A DNA stretch of 64,000 nt from Coccinella septempunctata. Its lineage: Eukaryota > Arthropoda > Insecta > Coleoptera > Coccinellidae. The notes under the pieces are model-generated. The model was given only the letters and a program-made list of their open reading frames with translations. It had not been told where the DNA came from and ran no database searches. Made by a program: the position numbers and the translations under genes. Below, one piece after another: positions 47,568 through 59,460 of this stretch. The DNA lies in assembly GCF_907165205.1 (NCBI RefSeq), contig NC_058192.1, positions 3,720,001-3,784,000 on the forward strand, read 5' to 3'. Every line of letters starts with the position of its first letter. The stretch's first letter is position 1.

Positions 47568-50500
47568 GATGAAAACTAATCATCAATCTGTGAAAACCTA
47601 CCTTCCATGAAAAGATGTCTTCATGCTTTTCTTCAAACCTCAAGTCCATAAACTGAAGGCAATTTGGTTTTCACTAAACGAAGACGTTCCGGGCAAGCTC
47701 TGAATCAATTCGGAATGAGTTTCATCCCAGTTATTTTCCCGTTGACATACTTTATGCAAATATTGTTTTCCCCAACTGGAAACCCCTCCAAATAGAAATT
47801 TCGCAAGAAAACGGAAATCGTATTTCTGTCAGGAAAGATGGGGGCAAGCTACTGTTTATAATATCTAGAAGCCTGAGGAAGATGATGGGCGAAGGGACGA
47901 ACAATAAATTCCCGTTTCTTCTGAACTGGGTAATTTCATTTTTCAACTTGGAATTTTCATCCACCTTTGGAGAATAAAAGTTAATTTCTTAAGATATTTC
48001 AAAACTTTCAGTCAGTGTTATCAATTTTCGGCGAATGCAATGTTCTATTCGAAAGCTAAACGACCCTGAACATTCTAAAGTAATTCCTGCGAAATTGTAG
48101 GCACAATTTGGGCGTTAAAATTATGAAAATTGATGTGCGCGATTTCCCCTGCGCCCGGGACATTAAATCTCCTAGTTCATAAACTGAGAATCGTATATTT
48201 AGCGTTGGGAAATTTACCTAAAATTGCTGAAGGCCTGTAAATGTAATTATGACGGGGGTTTGGGAAAGAGAAGGGCCTGTTGCGGAATATAAACAGCAAA
48301 TTCAATATTCAATTCAAGAGCTTCATTAAGGCTTGCTCAGTTAATTCTATTCGGGCTGATTTGAATTTTCGAGCATTATAATGGGTATTGGTTCCACTTT
48401 GGTTCGACAAGACAACAGTTTGAACTATAAAGGATCGTTTTCCATGGGAGTACAATTAATCCAGTCGAAATTATCACAATCGCAGCGGAGAGTGTTCGAG
48501 ATCTCTACAATCAAACGAAAAAGCGCAGCTTGGAGCAAAAATAAGTTTAAGGCAAGTAGAACATTTTAGCTTGTTGGAATAGAGAAAATAACACACATAC
48601 CTAATCGAATATCTCATCCCCTCAGTTGATAGGTACTTAGTCTAGATCACAAAACATCAATGAGTGAAGATAAAATGAGATTGGAATCATACACAACTTT
48701 CATCCACTCTATGGACTTACCCTTCATCTGGTGTATAGAAGTAGAAGTAAATTATTTTAACACAGAAATAATGATGAAATTAGAAATTATACACCATAGA
48801 CCAATAGTCTCTATGTGTATGCATGCTGGTGTTGCTCAGTCTATGTCTCTATGTCTATGGTTAAAATACACTGCAATGTCACAGGTCACAAAGTTTTATA
48901 ATGAAGGAGTAATTTTATTATGAAACAACTTGTTTATTCACGAAATGTTTCCAGTTAAATTTGAAAAAAATCCATGAAATATACTTGGCAGAGAAACCAT
49001 CCTTCATAAGAGAAACGTCTACAAGAAGCTACAGGATCTGCCTCGAATTCAGTCCTCTGAATTTATGGAACGAGATACCAGAAACGTATTGGAATATTTT
49101 TATGTGAGTCGACGATATTTTACTGTGGATGGTGGTTAAGCAGGGTCAGGTCAACTCACAAATGGACCTATCCCCCGGTTTTTTGCTCTCCTTACCCTTC
49201 AAGATCCAGGTTCTCGCGCAAAGAATTCAAATGAGGCCCCCCACAAGAGTTTTTCCGCATCGTAGAAACGTGATGTTGGGACAGAGAGATATTTCTTTCG
49301 AATAGGTCTATCTCACACATAAGAATTCGAAGATTTACGTGAAATTCGTGATAAATTGACGACTGGCGGTCTCTGGAGTAATGCGGAATTTCAATGCTGC
49401 ACATACCCACGTGGCTACGCAACAGAATTGAACAATTTTAATGGGTTTGCTTGAAGATTTATTAGACTTGCTGCGAATCGTTTCAGAGTCTCAGATTCAG
49501 TACCCAGCTAGATATTGAAATTATCTTATCCATTCTTCTTCATTCTAGGTGATTTGGATCAATCTTCTTCATGAAAAATCGAATTTCCTTTTAGAATTTT
49601 CCACTATTTTTTCGATTATATCGTGAATTACTCTAAACTTGATAAACATTCGAATTTGTTCCTTACTTTTCGATCTTATAACTCTATGGTTCGAGGTGAG
49701 CTCTGTGTTGTCATCTGTCAACACTCCCCGAAGTCTACCATGACGAATGTTCTGGGATACTCGTTAACCCAATTAAATTTTGACCATTTCTTCGCGAAAA
49801 GAATTGCGTCTTCTTCATTAGGATGACAAGACTATGAAGTTTCGAACTGGTTTGATAAACCGGACCGATATTTCACTCTCACAAAACATCATTAGCGAAA
49901 GTTCCCTCTCTTGGGGGACGCAAAAGGAAACCGCCAGAACAGAAATTCTTTTCAGGCTAAAAGGAAAAGCAACACTCCTCTCTATACCTGCTTTCCACTG
50001 CGTCAGCCTGAAGTCTTTGTAATCTCATATCTCAGTTGTTGGAATCACGAAGGAGGGAGTAGGAAATTACCAGTCTACAATGTCTTTATTTATATCTGAA
50101 GCAGGTGATGCTTGTGCGGACGTCCGAGAGAGCACGAATATCACGAAGTAATGAACAAATTCGCATTTTAAGGAAAGTTAGGATAAATTCTGCCCATTGA
50201 TTTTCAGCGAAAATATTGTCAGGATTAATTTGAAATGAGTTGTCATGAAATTTCCGCATAGAACGTCAAAAATTATTCAGTTCTGTGTTCAAACATCATG
50301 CAGGTAAGGTTACACTGACAGATGGCAAAGTTTTCGCTAGATTTCTGTGAACCAAAGAGAGTGCTTTGTATACTTGATCAACCTGATATATATTCAGATG
50401 AAAATATTGCGATATTCCTCTGCCAAACACTCATCTTTATCATTTTGCAGTAATTTTTCTGATAAAAAGCATAATTGCAAATTTGACAGGAAATCACAAA

Positions 50501-51419
50501 ATACGTTTCAAAATTTTATAACCTCTTTGTCGAAGAATGTATTTTCGATAGTTTGATAGTTTTTTATCGCCTTAACTATTCAAGTACAGAGAAAAGGGTT
50601 TCTATAAATGATTGTAACATCGTTGGAGAATTAATTTCGAATATAATATGATATTCATTAGGCAGGAACACCACAGATCCAAGGAGGAATAGAATATCGA
50701 AAAATTCACGAAAATAACCAATCGAATTAATATGGAAAATCAGCAAATCAAATAGTGACTTATTTGCCAGAAGTCAAGATGAAATGGGAAAAATAAATAA
50801 AGATAAAACTTACGCGAATTGGAGTTTGACATTACCTCTATCAATTCCCTTCAGTAAGTCAACCTGACGTAATTTGAAACTGGGGAAAATTGAATTCTTG
50901 TTGAGCTGCAACATCTTCTCTTAGAAAACATCGGTAGTCACGAAATGTTGAACATCAAAGGAATAATTAATGAATGCATCCAAGCGTGAAATGCACTGAA
51001 ATAATGTTACTTGTGAATATGAAAAACATCGAATTTCAAGATGCAGAAATCAAGATCGGCGCTGCTCAGTTTTCTGTGATCCTATGAACATCTCGACAGT
51101 ATTCTACGTTGATATTTTCCACCAGTGGAATGAAATCCTTCAGAGATAGAAGTGGGGTCCAAAGATATTTGAATACCTTCTCCGCCATCGAAGAATGTGC
51201 ATATTGCACCATCTCCATAGGACATGTAGAAGATTCTCACATTATTGGCGGTACAACAAGGGTTCCTTATTGAATTTCCCTTTTTGAGATACATGGAATA
51301 CCTCTATGGATATCAATCTCTTGGATATTTGCAATCGTCATTTCATATCCATTTATCGCTATAATATTCTTGCCGTATGGTCAACTTATCTACAACCACT
51401 TAAAATTTCTTGCAGTTCA
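47568..51419. other. Long AT-rich interval with no recognised feature
   Basis: About 3.85 kb, with short unsupported frames only. A CTATGTCTCTATGTCTATGG microsatellite-like stretch lies at about 48839. No repeat family from elsewhere in the window is seen here. Intergenic or intronic host DNA is likely. Confidence 0.35.
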
Positions 51420-51650
51420 CTGTACGTGATGGTCATAATGAAGAAAATTGAAGATGTGGGTGAAATTTTTGTTGGGAGAGGATTCAACACATCAATGAAA
51501 AACTATATCCCGAATATTATTCCATTCCATAAAATCGTTTGTTAAATATTTTCATAGAGGAGCCTGTATTTCTTCAACCCAGAGGAATTGTTGTTTTTTT
51601 TTGACCTCAGGAAACCTCTCAAGTCAAAAACTCTTCCTGTTTATGTTATA
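51420..51650 (+). repeat. Old right-half fragment of MITE family A
   Basis: GTGATGGTCATAATGAAGAAAATTGAAGATGTGGGTG corresponds to the block starting at 6167 and 13055; AAAAACTATATCCCGAA corresponds to 23448. CCTGTATTTCTTCAACC, TTGACCTCAGG and GTCAAAAACTCTTCCTG then match the right TIR region in order. It is more diverged than the other copies, and the left half is absent. Confidence 0.6.
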
Positions 51651-53739
51651 TTTCTTCGGTAAATGAAATTGATTGGTCGATATGATCGATTATCTTCCAA
51701 ATGGTTAGAAACTCTAGCATCGTCGCTTCATTACAGTAGGCACTTGATCACAATCAGTTAGTCCGTAATATACTAACACGATTACAATAAACCATTTTGC
51801 GAAGCAGCTCACGTGAACAATCACTTATTCCACCAGAATGCTCACATGGCCAAATCAAATTCTCCTTTGAGCATTGTTATAAAAGCGTTACCTACATGTG
51901 AGATGGACGGACCGTACAGGTACAAAGAAGTTGGATTTTTACACGAAGTTATACCCCAACTTCAGAGTATCAGGTTTGTGTTTTCTTTGCCTCAGACAAA
52001 ACCTTCAGAAAATGTATTTCGTTTGAAGTTTCACGTACCTAGCAGTTTCAGTCGAAGCGAACCTTTTCAGGATTGAATTTGAGTGCAGCAGGACCTTTCG
52101 CAACTAATAGAGAATTCTATTGATGCCAACTGAGTGCATATTTTGAAGTCACTACAATTATTCCAAAACATTTGAAGCCAATTTTTCCTATAGAATCCGC
52201 TTTTAAAGCAAATTCCGTTAATGAAACGGGCGCATATTACAAATGATTTCTAAATATCGTAATTTATTGTAACACTATAGTTTCACCAATGGAATACCCC
52301 TTGATGTTCGCGTGTCAAACACCATATTTGAATACTAAACTTACCCTAGAGCTCTTTTTCGGTATGAAATTAATGAAAATGTAACTCTCCAAGCCATACT
52401 GGTGTACTTTTTGAAATTATGACTGAAAAACCACCGGAATTTGAGTAATATTCAATTTCCCATGGTCTAATACAATTGTGGCTTGGGACAGATATGAGAA
52501 TTGACATATTCTGGACCCTTTTTCCTTTATTTTCGTTTCATTTATATTTGAGTGTAGTCTGTGAATCCTTCAGTTTTGTTTAAGGAAGGCAGTGGTGGCA
52601 GGAAATGTCCATTGTAATTATTTGTCGAATTTGAATACTTCGATGGCTAGAAAGGGACCACAAAAGGGATCAAGAGTGGTTAAACGCAATTTAATATATC
52701 CCTAGTCTCCCATTCCAGGCGTTGTTTGCGGAAAAAAGCAATTTAGATGAAAAAGCATTCATTACGGTCTGTGACAGATAGCTTGTAATGAATAATATTC
52801 GTGGCTGGAAACCACAATTTAGCATTGTCTAGAGAAAACCCCTGGACAAAGTATGGCCAGATGAAATTCCCACTCCAACAGTCGAAACTCATCAATAATA
52901 TTCATTTCTCATTCCGCTGTAATCAATTTAATCCCGCCTTTTAATACCTGGAGAACCAACTGCGAACAATGCTGGATTTTCTCCCAGGAGAAATTCTATT
53001 TCGTAATTTTAAGGGCATTGAATGAAATTGCGAGAAATAATTTCTCGGAAAAATGAAATTTTATATTCTACGATTTTTCTATGTTTCTGTGGCACCTAGT
53101 TTTGTTGACATTCTTGTTTTTTGAGAACAGAATGAAAGGTCTCATAAGAAAAAATGTTCAACTTGAAATATCCCAGATTTTCCTAACAAATTCCAGATAA
53201 CTTAACAAAAACCACAAATAAAGAGAAAGTTATCCTTATTAATTATCAAGCAGTGTAGATGGAAATGAAAGAAAAAAATTATATAACACCATTATGAACT
53301 GGCTGAGCCAGTTATCATAATATCTATACTCCTACTTAATTTCCTCACGTTTCAACAAATGAGAATTGTTTTCAATAAATCGGAAAACTTTCCTGATTCC
53401 AGCGGAATGGAACAAAGCCATTTAAAGGTTCACGGACGTTTAATTCCCCATACCAATATGTGCGAATGCCACATATAAATTTAATTCCAAACCCCAAAGT
53501 TTAATAAACCTTCCAGATTCTAAGGTGGAGAGAAATAAATCTAAGTTTAGACTTCGGAACTTCTGCTCAAAGTTTCGGCTGTAGGTGCAAGGATTCAACT
53601 TCATTCGAGGGCTCCAAAGATTATTCAAAGTGACTTGAATGACAATACTTGGAAAACTGAGTTTTCGCATTAAAAAAAGTTCCACCCGTTTTGAATACTA
53701 TTCGCGACATTGATTTAGGGCAATCAATTAGTTTATAGG
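51651..53739. other. Unannotated interval
   Basis: About 2.1 kb of AT-rich DNA; the frame at 51813-52076 is unsupported. No feature recognised. Confidence 0.3.
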
Positions 53740-54638
53740 TAGGGGAGACTAGGGAGCATTGATACATAGGGAGGCTTGATACAGGCTTATATCCGCGATC
53801 TGTAGCCGTTTTCAAAAGTATTATACTAGTGAACACTATTCTTTGGCAGAGGGCATTGCGTGACGTTAATCTGTAAGGCTAACAGTAGTTTGTTTGTGAA
53901 ATATTCAACGAAGAGTGTTTCGAGGTGAGAAATTGTAAGTTTTTACTCAAGTTACCTAAGGGTTTTATGATCATGCATTAATTCTTCGGCATAAACAAAC
54001 ATTTCACTGGGAAATATGAATAAAACTACTCAATTTACAGTTTTATTCGCTTTTCAAAATATATGAGTATAAGATGAAAACATAAATCACTTTAAAAATT
54101 GCTTTCAGGGAGGTTTGAGACATTTGTCGTGGGGAGGCCTGATACATGTATCATCTTCAAAAAATATTCCGTAGCTAGTTGGATAGGCCTACATGAAGGC
54201 CTTTTTGACCATCCAACATATCAAAGGGATTTTTAAAAACTGGAATTTATCCGTACAATCCCCATGTATTTAACGAGGCCGACTTTTCTCGTGTGGAAGT
54301 GACTAACTGACCATTTCCTGATTTTTCTACACCTATGGGACCAAAGCAAGCCAGTATCATTGCTGACCTACCTACTGAGCTAAATAATCCTCTCGATTAC
54401 TCTCCCAGTACATCGTATCAATCCTCCCATATGTGGGGAGGCTTGAGACAGTTTGATTGTTTTTGTGTTCAACGTTCTGTACAGAATAAGATGTTTATAA
54501 TATGAGACTTCTATATTTATTTTGTTGAACGATTAATTGAAGAATTATATAATATAAGAAAAGTCCTGCTTCTTTATATAATTCAGTTTCCAGAATAAAA
54601 ATTCCAAAAAACGTATCAACCCTCCCCAGTCTCCCCTA
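53740..54638. mobile_element. 0.9-kb TA-flanked element with internally repeated terminal motif
   Basis: Left end TA GGGGAGACTAGGGAG; right end, read inward, TA GGGGAGACTGGGGAGGG followed by TTGATACG. The terminal-type motif GGGGAGGCTTGATACA recurs inside as GGGAGGCTTGATACAGG (53769), GGGAGGTTTGAGACATTT (54109), GGGGAGGCCTGATACATG (54132) and GGGGAGGCTTGAGACAG (54437), with an inverted ATCAATCCTCCC at 54418. Frames in the middle include FDHPTYQRDF and TPMGPKQASIIADLPTEL. They could be transposase remnants, but stops separate them. The architecture resembles element P at 6244. Confidence 0.72.
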
Positions 54639-56149
54639 CTTTGTAACTAGAAACAACCAATTCATGAATTATTCAATTCTAAAGTAGATGAATGACTGAA
54701 TATAGTCCTTGAATATTGACCGCAGCGGCCCAAAATTGTTATCGTTATAAATCAGACTGCATAGAACAAATTTTAACTCAAAATCGACAAATACCACAAG
54801 AATAGATTAGCAGATTACAGTCACATCTATTATACTAAATACAATCAGCTTTTTACGTAGGGAAAATTAAATTAAATGATGCATTTGACCCGTTGCATTC
54901 ACCAATTTGCAGTCAAATGCTGTATCTCAAAATCTTTTATTTTCAGATAACAGCATGTTGAGCTACAAAAAATTTCGAAGAGACATAATCACCGAAAATT
55001 TTCTGCATTTCTAGCAGAAAGGTGGAGCTATACACTCTTGACTTCCTCACTGAGCTAGACTCACTCTAGGGTATACAGAAAGATTTGATTCTTCTTGCAA
55101 AAATCATTAAAAGCTCCCGACTGTGTCTCAATTCTGAAACTGATGTTGAATTTTCTCTCAAAGAAATTGAGTTGAGCTTTGAACTGAGAAAAATGTCCTT
55201 CGAACACTTTAGACGTTGACAATATTTCGCCTATAACATTAATACTGTACAGTACCTACATCCTTTCATCTACTATGATTGATCTCGAATTTAATTGATT
55301 TCTGAAAGAAGTGCCAGCACTCGTCATTCATTTTATTGGCAGATCGAATGTTCATAATTAACAACCATTGATTTGAATATAACTAACACCAGAAGAAAAA
55401 TTTCAAAACTTTATGATTCATCACTGAATGGGTGAATTGAAAAACTGTAATAAAGTAAGTATGGCCATATTATATGAATAAACAAACTGTAGTAGCATCA
55501 TTTCCCTTTTCAGTGGGTATGTTAGTGTAGATATAACAGAAGAAGCAAATTTTCTTCTGATAGAGTTTCAGTTTTTAATAGCAAAATATCTGGAAATAAA
55601 ACAAACGAACACAACAATAAAAAGACCATGTAGTCCATAAAAAGGACATGAGAAAAACCAATTCTGTTGAAGAAAGAAGAATGAGGAAGGGATATTTCAA
55701 TCCTATATGGAATTTATTTTCCCAAATGATTGTATTTTTCAAGTGGATCCCAAAAATCTTATCGAAGGGCATCAAATCATACGTGCTTGGTGGCTATTGA
55801 ACTCAATTTCCTCTATTGATAGGAGGGTCAGCAATTAGCACAATAAGTAGATGTCCATGATATCTTAGGATGTCACTAACAGCTTCATTATATAAATTTT
55901 TTTGTATTATTGAAATTTTTTTCAACTGGTCAACATTTTTTCATTCCATTATTGCCATTTGTGTTATCGGAATTCCAAATGGACTGAGTTGAAATGAACT
56001 TTTCAGCGAAAAAACTTGGTTATCACTTGAAAATACATCATCACGATAACTTCCCGAAATGAATGAGGCTCCTACCTTAAAATTCCATCCCCAATCAATC
56101 CTCGGAACGTGCAAACCCCCGAAATCCACCAACGCGCAAAAAATTTCTC
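54639..56149. other. Unannotated interval
   Basis: About 1.5 kb of AT-rich DNA with no recognised feature. Confidence 0.3.
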
Positions 56150-56245
56150 CCTAGTTCCGGTTCGAACCCGAATCGGCACCAAACTACGTACGCGCGTCGG
56201 TCACGGACGCGACGCTCAAACCCTCAAAAGTAATCCTGATACGGC
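56150..56245 (-). repeat. tRNA-Ser-like Pol III promoter remnant (SINE head or tRNA pseudogene)
   Basis: On the minus strand, an anticodon-type stem-loop of 5 bp with a 7-nt loop (GCGTC-CGTGACC-GACGC, 56210-56194) is followed by a 21-nt variable region. Next comes a T-arm with GGTTCGAACC, the B-box consensus, then ACTAGGGAG and a T6 run like a Pol III terminator (about 56145-56140). The long variable region and a TGA at the anticodon position fit tRNA-Ser. Upstream, TTTTGAGGGTTTGAGCG is a weak D-arm/A-box candidate. U33 is replaced by G and no acceptor stem forms, so this is not a functional tRNA. Confidence 0.4.
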
Positions 56246-57038
56246 GTAAGGACACCTTCGTCCTGACTGCCGCATAGCCCGGGCCGGAGACGGATGCTGA
56301 GGGTGAACTCAGAAACGTGAAGCTGCGGCGCGCGCGCAGCATCTGTGACATCTGACGTCAATCGATATTATCTGAGAGAGATGGGTGGCCGATGCTACAC
56401 GTTCTGCTTGAGGTGACTGAATCTACGTGATGAGTTTGAAGGTACTGACAGCCGCGGGTTATTTGCGTGGGAGGAGACCATAATAGTGTGAGAGGAAAGG
56501 ATTTCTCGTAAACTTCCACCTCTGCACCAAGGGGTACACCTCCTGATCCCAACGGAGCAATTAACACGTATCTGCGATTCAAATTGGCGTTGTCTCGAGA
56601 AAAAGGACCTTTGTCGCATGATGAACGTGATCAGTTCAATTTTTAATTAACGGGAATTCGTGAGGCCATAAAATATTGTTTGATTCGGCTGCTGCTTCTA
56701 CTCCCACGGCTCAGATGGAGCGGCAGCTCTGTGCTGAAGTCCGCCTACGCAGAATTGAATTTCAAGCTGTGTTTCATTTTCAACAAGGGTGAAAAAGGTG
56801 TCGATATATTGGTTTTCTTCCTTGCACCGCCTTTTACTGACTGTGAAATTTGTGCAGTAGCTGTAACTGACGTTTTATTCACACAGGTTATTGTTAAATT
56901 TTCATCAACTCAAAGAGTTAGGAATTTGAGGTGATCCATCGATCTTTAGATAAATTCAGACTACACTGAATTGTGGTAGATAGCAGTAACTGTCAGTGCA
57001 GAGCAGAGTCTGTGGTGATGAGGGAGAAGAAACTCTAG
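56246..57038. other. GC/CpG-rich island, then interval before a candidate exon
   Basis: 56250-56360 is unusually GC- and CpG-rich for the window (CGGCGCGCGCGCAGC) and holds a perfect cAMP-response-type site, TGACGTCA, at 56353-56360. Minus-strand frames at 56358-56582 and 56395-56619 overlap in two phases and are unsupported. The island could be part of a SINE-like repeat with the tRNA-like segment, or a promoter or first exon of a host gene. I cannot decide. Confidence 0.3.
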
Positions 57039-57302
57039 AATGTTCTGCCATTCCTGACCAATGTAATAAAACCTTCGGGCAAGAAACTTGTTGAGCAACT
57101 TCCATCAAGTCATCCCAGATATTGGATTTCATCAGAACTCGACGACAACATCATGAGAGGGCATAGAAGGTGGCTGTGGAGTGTATTCCCTCCAAACAAT
57201 CCAAAGTCATTGTATAAACTACCTGTTGTCCTTCTTGAAGTACCTAAGGAAACCGTTCATCCCCAAGAAACACTCAAGAATCAATATTTCATAAGAGAAG
57301 GG
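57039..57302 (+). CDS. Candidate internal exon of an unidentified host gene
   Basis: An 88-codon stretch is open from directly after an AG (57037-57038) to a GTATGT donor at 57303. It reads NVLPFLTNVIKPSGKKLV, then SSHPRYWISSELDDNIMRGH, WLWSVFPPNNPKSLYKLPVV and KETVHPQETLKNQYFIREG. Composition (many P, W, K, E, D) is unlike the chance frames nearby. The acceptor has a poor pyrimidine tract, so a later AG (57084) could be used instead. I do not recognise the protein. It would be followed by the exon at 57384. No upstream exon was found. Confidence 0.4.
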
Positions 57303-57383
57303 GTATGTTTATTATACACCCTGACACACTGACAATCCGGTTTTATTTTAAATTTTAACATATCTTCTCTCTTCATATTGAAG

Positions 57384-57437
57384 CCACCAGTGAGGATTAA
57401 CTCTCTGATGGATGTATACTCAATAATGCCACAATAA
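57384..57437 (+). CDS. Candidate terminal exon of the same unidentified gene
   Basis: After a pyrimidine-rich tract (TATCTTCTCTCTTCATATTG) an AAG acceptor is followed by 17 codons, PPVRINSLMDVYSIMPQ, and TAA. The preceding exon ends in phase 0, so the join gives FIREG-PPVRIN in frame. AATAAA signals lie downstream at about 57596 and 57795. The gene would run tail to tail with the RA-domain gene on the other strand, whose stop is 870 bp away. Confidence 0.35.
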   Translation, partial: PPVRINSLMDVYSIMPQ

Positions 57438-58309
57438 TAGGTATATCCCAATACTCATCTTACATTGTGAAGTATGTGATTCATAAAAGGTGGCGACATG
57501 ATAAAGTACTCCAGTTTCGAATTGAAACATTCAATATGTTGTTGTTATCTGTTTCTGAAATATACGTTGAATTCCATTCAGATATAGTCTCAGTTAATAA
57601 ATTTCCAGTCACGTTTACGGAAGTTACAGGTTTTTTCTACGGAGTAACATTTATTCACCTCACCCCTTGAAAATAAAAAATGAGGAAAAATTAATGGGTA
57701 GTTTCTAATTTCGAAAAAAATGTGCGACATCCCTATAAATCTTCACTCAGATCTTCCTGCGTTTGTGTTATTCTTTCATGGGCTAGGTTGTAAAGAATAA
57801 AAAGGCAGATTGAAAATTCACTTCATTTATTGATATATTAGAATAAAAAACTGTAAATCTTATTTACATATGAATTCTTTGGTCCATTTGAATTAGAAAT
57901 ATTCATACTTTGATTGCACTGTGATATTGAAATCTAAAAACTTCCGCCAGTACTATACCGAAGAGCTTCAATGCTCGATTTAATCGATTTTTTCAAATTT
58001 ATTTTAATCCAAGAAGGGATTGAATTTTTTCGTGAAGTGTCTGTAATGCAGCAAAGTAGAATATAATATGTACAAAAACAAAGCTAAAAACTCTTCGTCG
58101 AAAAAAATAAACAATAAACATTCGATTATAACTTAGAGCTACCAGAGACTCTTCAAAATACTTTGAAAATTAGCAGTCACATACTAGTCTTTGGTTCAAC
58201 AATAAACATTTATACAACAACTAGACTTCACACATTATCTACAAAACGGGCAATTCCATTTGTCACGAAAAAGGCAATGTTATATTTACAATTGCGACTT
58301 TTGTACAGT
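57438..58309. other. Convergent 3' UTR / intergenic stretch
   Basis: Lies between two facing stop codons. AATAAA occurs on the plus strand near 57596 and 57795, and on the minus strand (TTTATT) near 58000 and 57827. This fits two convergent transcription units ending here. The frame at 57467-57670 is unsupported. Confidence 0.35.
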
Positions 58310-58573
58310 CTATATGTAAAAATAATTTTCGTAGTCGGCATAGGAAGGAGTACCATTTCTACTCGTCAAGGCGTTGCTACTACCGAAAATCTTCAAGTCT
58401 TTGTTTTGCGTTAAATAGTATTCCCTATGTTTCGGACTGGAATTTGTAGATTTTGGTTTCTCCTCTGACTTCCTTTCAGCTGCTAAGACTGCTTGGGGTT
58501 TGGACAGTTGCAAGAGATGTGGCGTTGATTGGACCATTTTATTAGGCACTGGAGGATCCGTTATCCAAAAAAT
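58310..58573 (-). CDS. rau: RA-domain protein, last coding exon (C-terminal tail)
   Basis: After CTTTTTTCAG the exon starts in phase 0 with IFWITDPPVPNKMVQSTP and ends at a stop at 58312-58310 after GTPSYADYENYFYI. The 87-residue tail is basic and Ser/Asn-rich (KSEEKPKSTNSSPKHREYYL) and probably disordered. The last four residues YFYI fit the hydrophobic-x-hydrophobic pattern of a class II PDZ ligand, which is an inference. The gene symbol rests on the two-RA-domain layout of the joined protein, not on sequence comparison. Confidence 0.7.
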   Translation of the reverse strand: MFWITDPPVPNKMVQSTPHLLQLSKPQAVLAAERKSEEKPKSTNSSPKHREYYLTQNKDLKIFGSSNALTSRNGTPSYADYENYFYI

Positions 58574-58806
58574 CTGAAAAAAGAAAATATTCATAGAAAA
58601 AGAGCTAAAATTTCGAAATATTCTGTGTATCATTCTAACTGAACTAGTAGAAACCTCTGTTGAAAAATCAAAGAGGTATGAAGTCGATATCTAACTTCCT
58701 TTAACAGGCTTCACTTATTACGGCATTGTTTCCTCTTTCTACCAACAGAGGGCACCTGTATACTCATTTTAATGGATGGTATATTTCAATATTCTTCTGA
58801 ACTTAC

Positions 58807-59125
58807 TTTTCTCCTGGATAGTGGCAAATAATCTGGATTTCTGCGAAGGAGAAAATGACATTTCTGATTTGGTATCCACGTCTGCTGAACCTGAAGAGGT
58901 CTGTCATCCGGATGCAGTTTCCTTTGTTGTTCCTTCTCCGTGTTGACTTCGTAGATGGAGAACTGCTCAACCCTTTCTTTACTGTTATAACAATTCAGCA
59001 GTAGAGCTATCAGTTCGTCCGAGGAAGTTTTAGCGCTGACCAACAGACTTTTATATTGAGAATTGCTGTTCAACACTGAGTCGTATATTTTCACCAAACC
59101 ACCTCTTCTGGTTTGTAGAGAAAAT
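58807..59125 (-). CDS. rau: RA-domain protein, exon with second Ras-association domain
   Basis: The acceptor TTTTCAG at 59126-59132 and donor GTAAGT at 58806-58801 fit consensus. Joined to the previous exon by a 2+1 split codon, it reads KFSLQTRRGGLVKIYDSVL, YKSLLVSAKTSSDELIALLL, EQFSIYEVN, KLHPDDRPLQVQQTW and CHFLLRRNPDYLPLSRRK. This is a complete ubiquitin-fold RA domain of the afadin/RADIL kind: 'K-I-Y' first strand, 'Y-K-S-L-L-V' second strand, 'D-D-R-P-L-x-V-Q-x-x-W' before the last strand. RA domains bind GTP-loaded Ras or Rap at the membrane. The exon ends in phase 0. Confidence 0.82.
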
Positions 59126-59203
59126 CTGAAAAGAAAGTCATTTATTTGCGTATTCAGAAGATGACTGGCATTTAAATTTTAAAATTCATGATCTTGCACT
59201 CAC

Positions 59204-59460
59204 TTTGAGTCTCCCTTAGGATGGCATAGTTGTAGAGCAGCAGGTCTAGCTTCATCATCAAGTGCCAAGATTGTCCTGACGCCAGCTTTTCTCACTGTCA
59301 CCTCCATACTCAAGTAGAACAATTTTGGATCTCTGTGTTTCATCTTGTATTTGCCTAGCAGCATCCCAACGACTTCCTTACAAGTGCTTTGGAAGGTTAT
59401 GGATAAAGTTTTGTACTCAATGTCTGACCTCAAGCACCTTGCGTATATTTTGATGGTTGT
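59204..59460 (-). CDS. rau: RA-domain protein, exon with first Ras-association domain
   Basis: After TTTCTTGCAG the exon begins TTIKIYARCLRSDIEYKTL, continues STCKEVVGMLLGKYKMKHRD, PKLFYLSMEV and TILALDDEARPAALQL, and ends HPKGDS plus two bases at a GTGAGT donor (59203-59198). It matches RA domains such as the second of afadin (I-Y-A-x-x-L, Y-K-T, K-Y, D-P-K, L-D-D-E-x-x-P). A protein with two adjacent RA domains and little else fits Drosophila Rau, a Ras/Rap-binding positive-feedback factor of receptor tyrosine kinase signalling. Afadin is less likely, since FHA, DIL and PDZ domains do not follow. Upstream exons were not found between 59461 and the window end. Confidence 0.82.

Noticed and set aside
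56140..56245. A functional tRNA gene on the minus strand
   Set aside because: No acceptor stem, U33 replaced by G and a weak A-box; reported only as a tRNA-like remnant.
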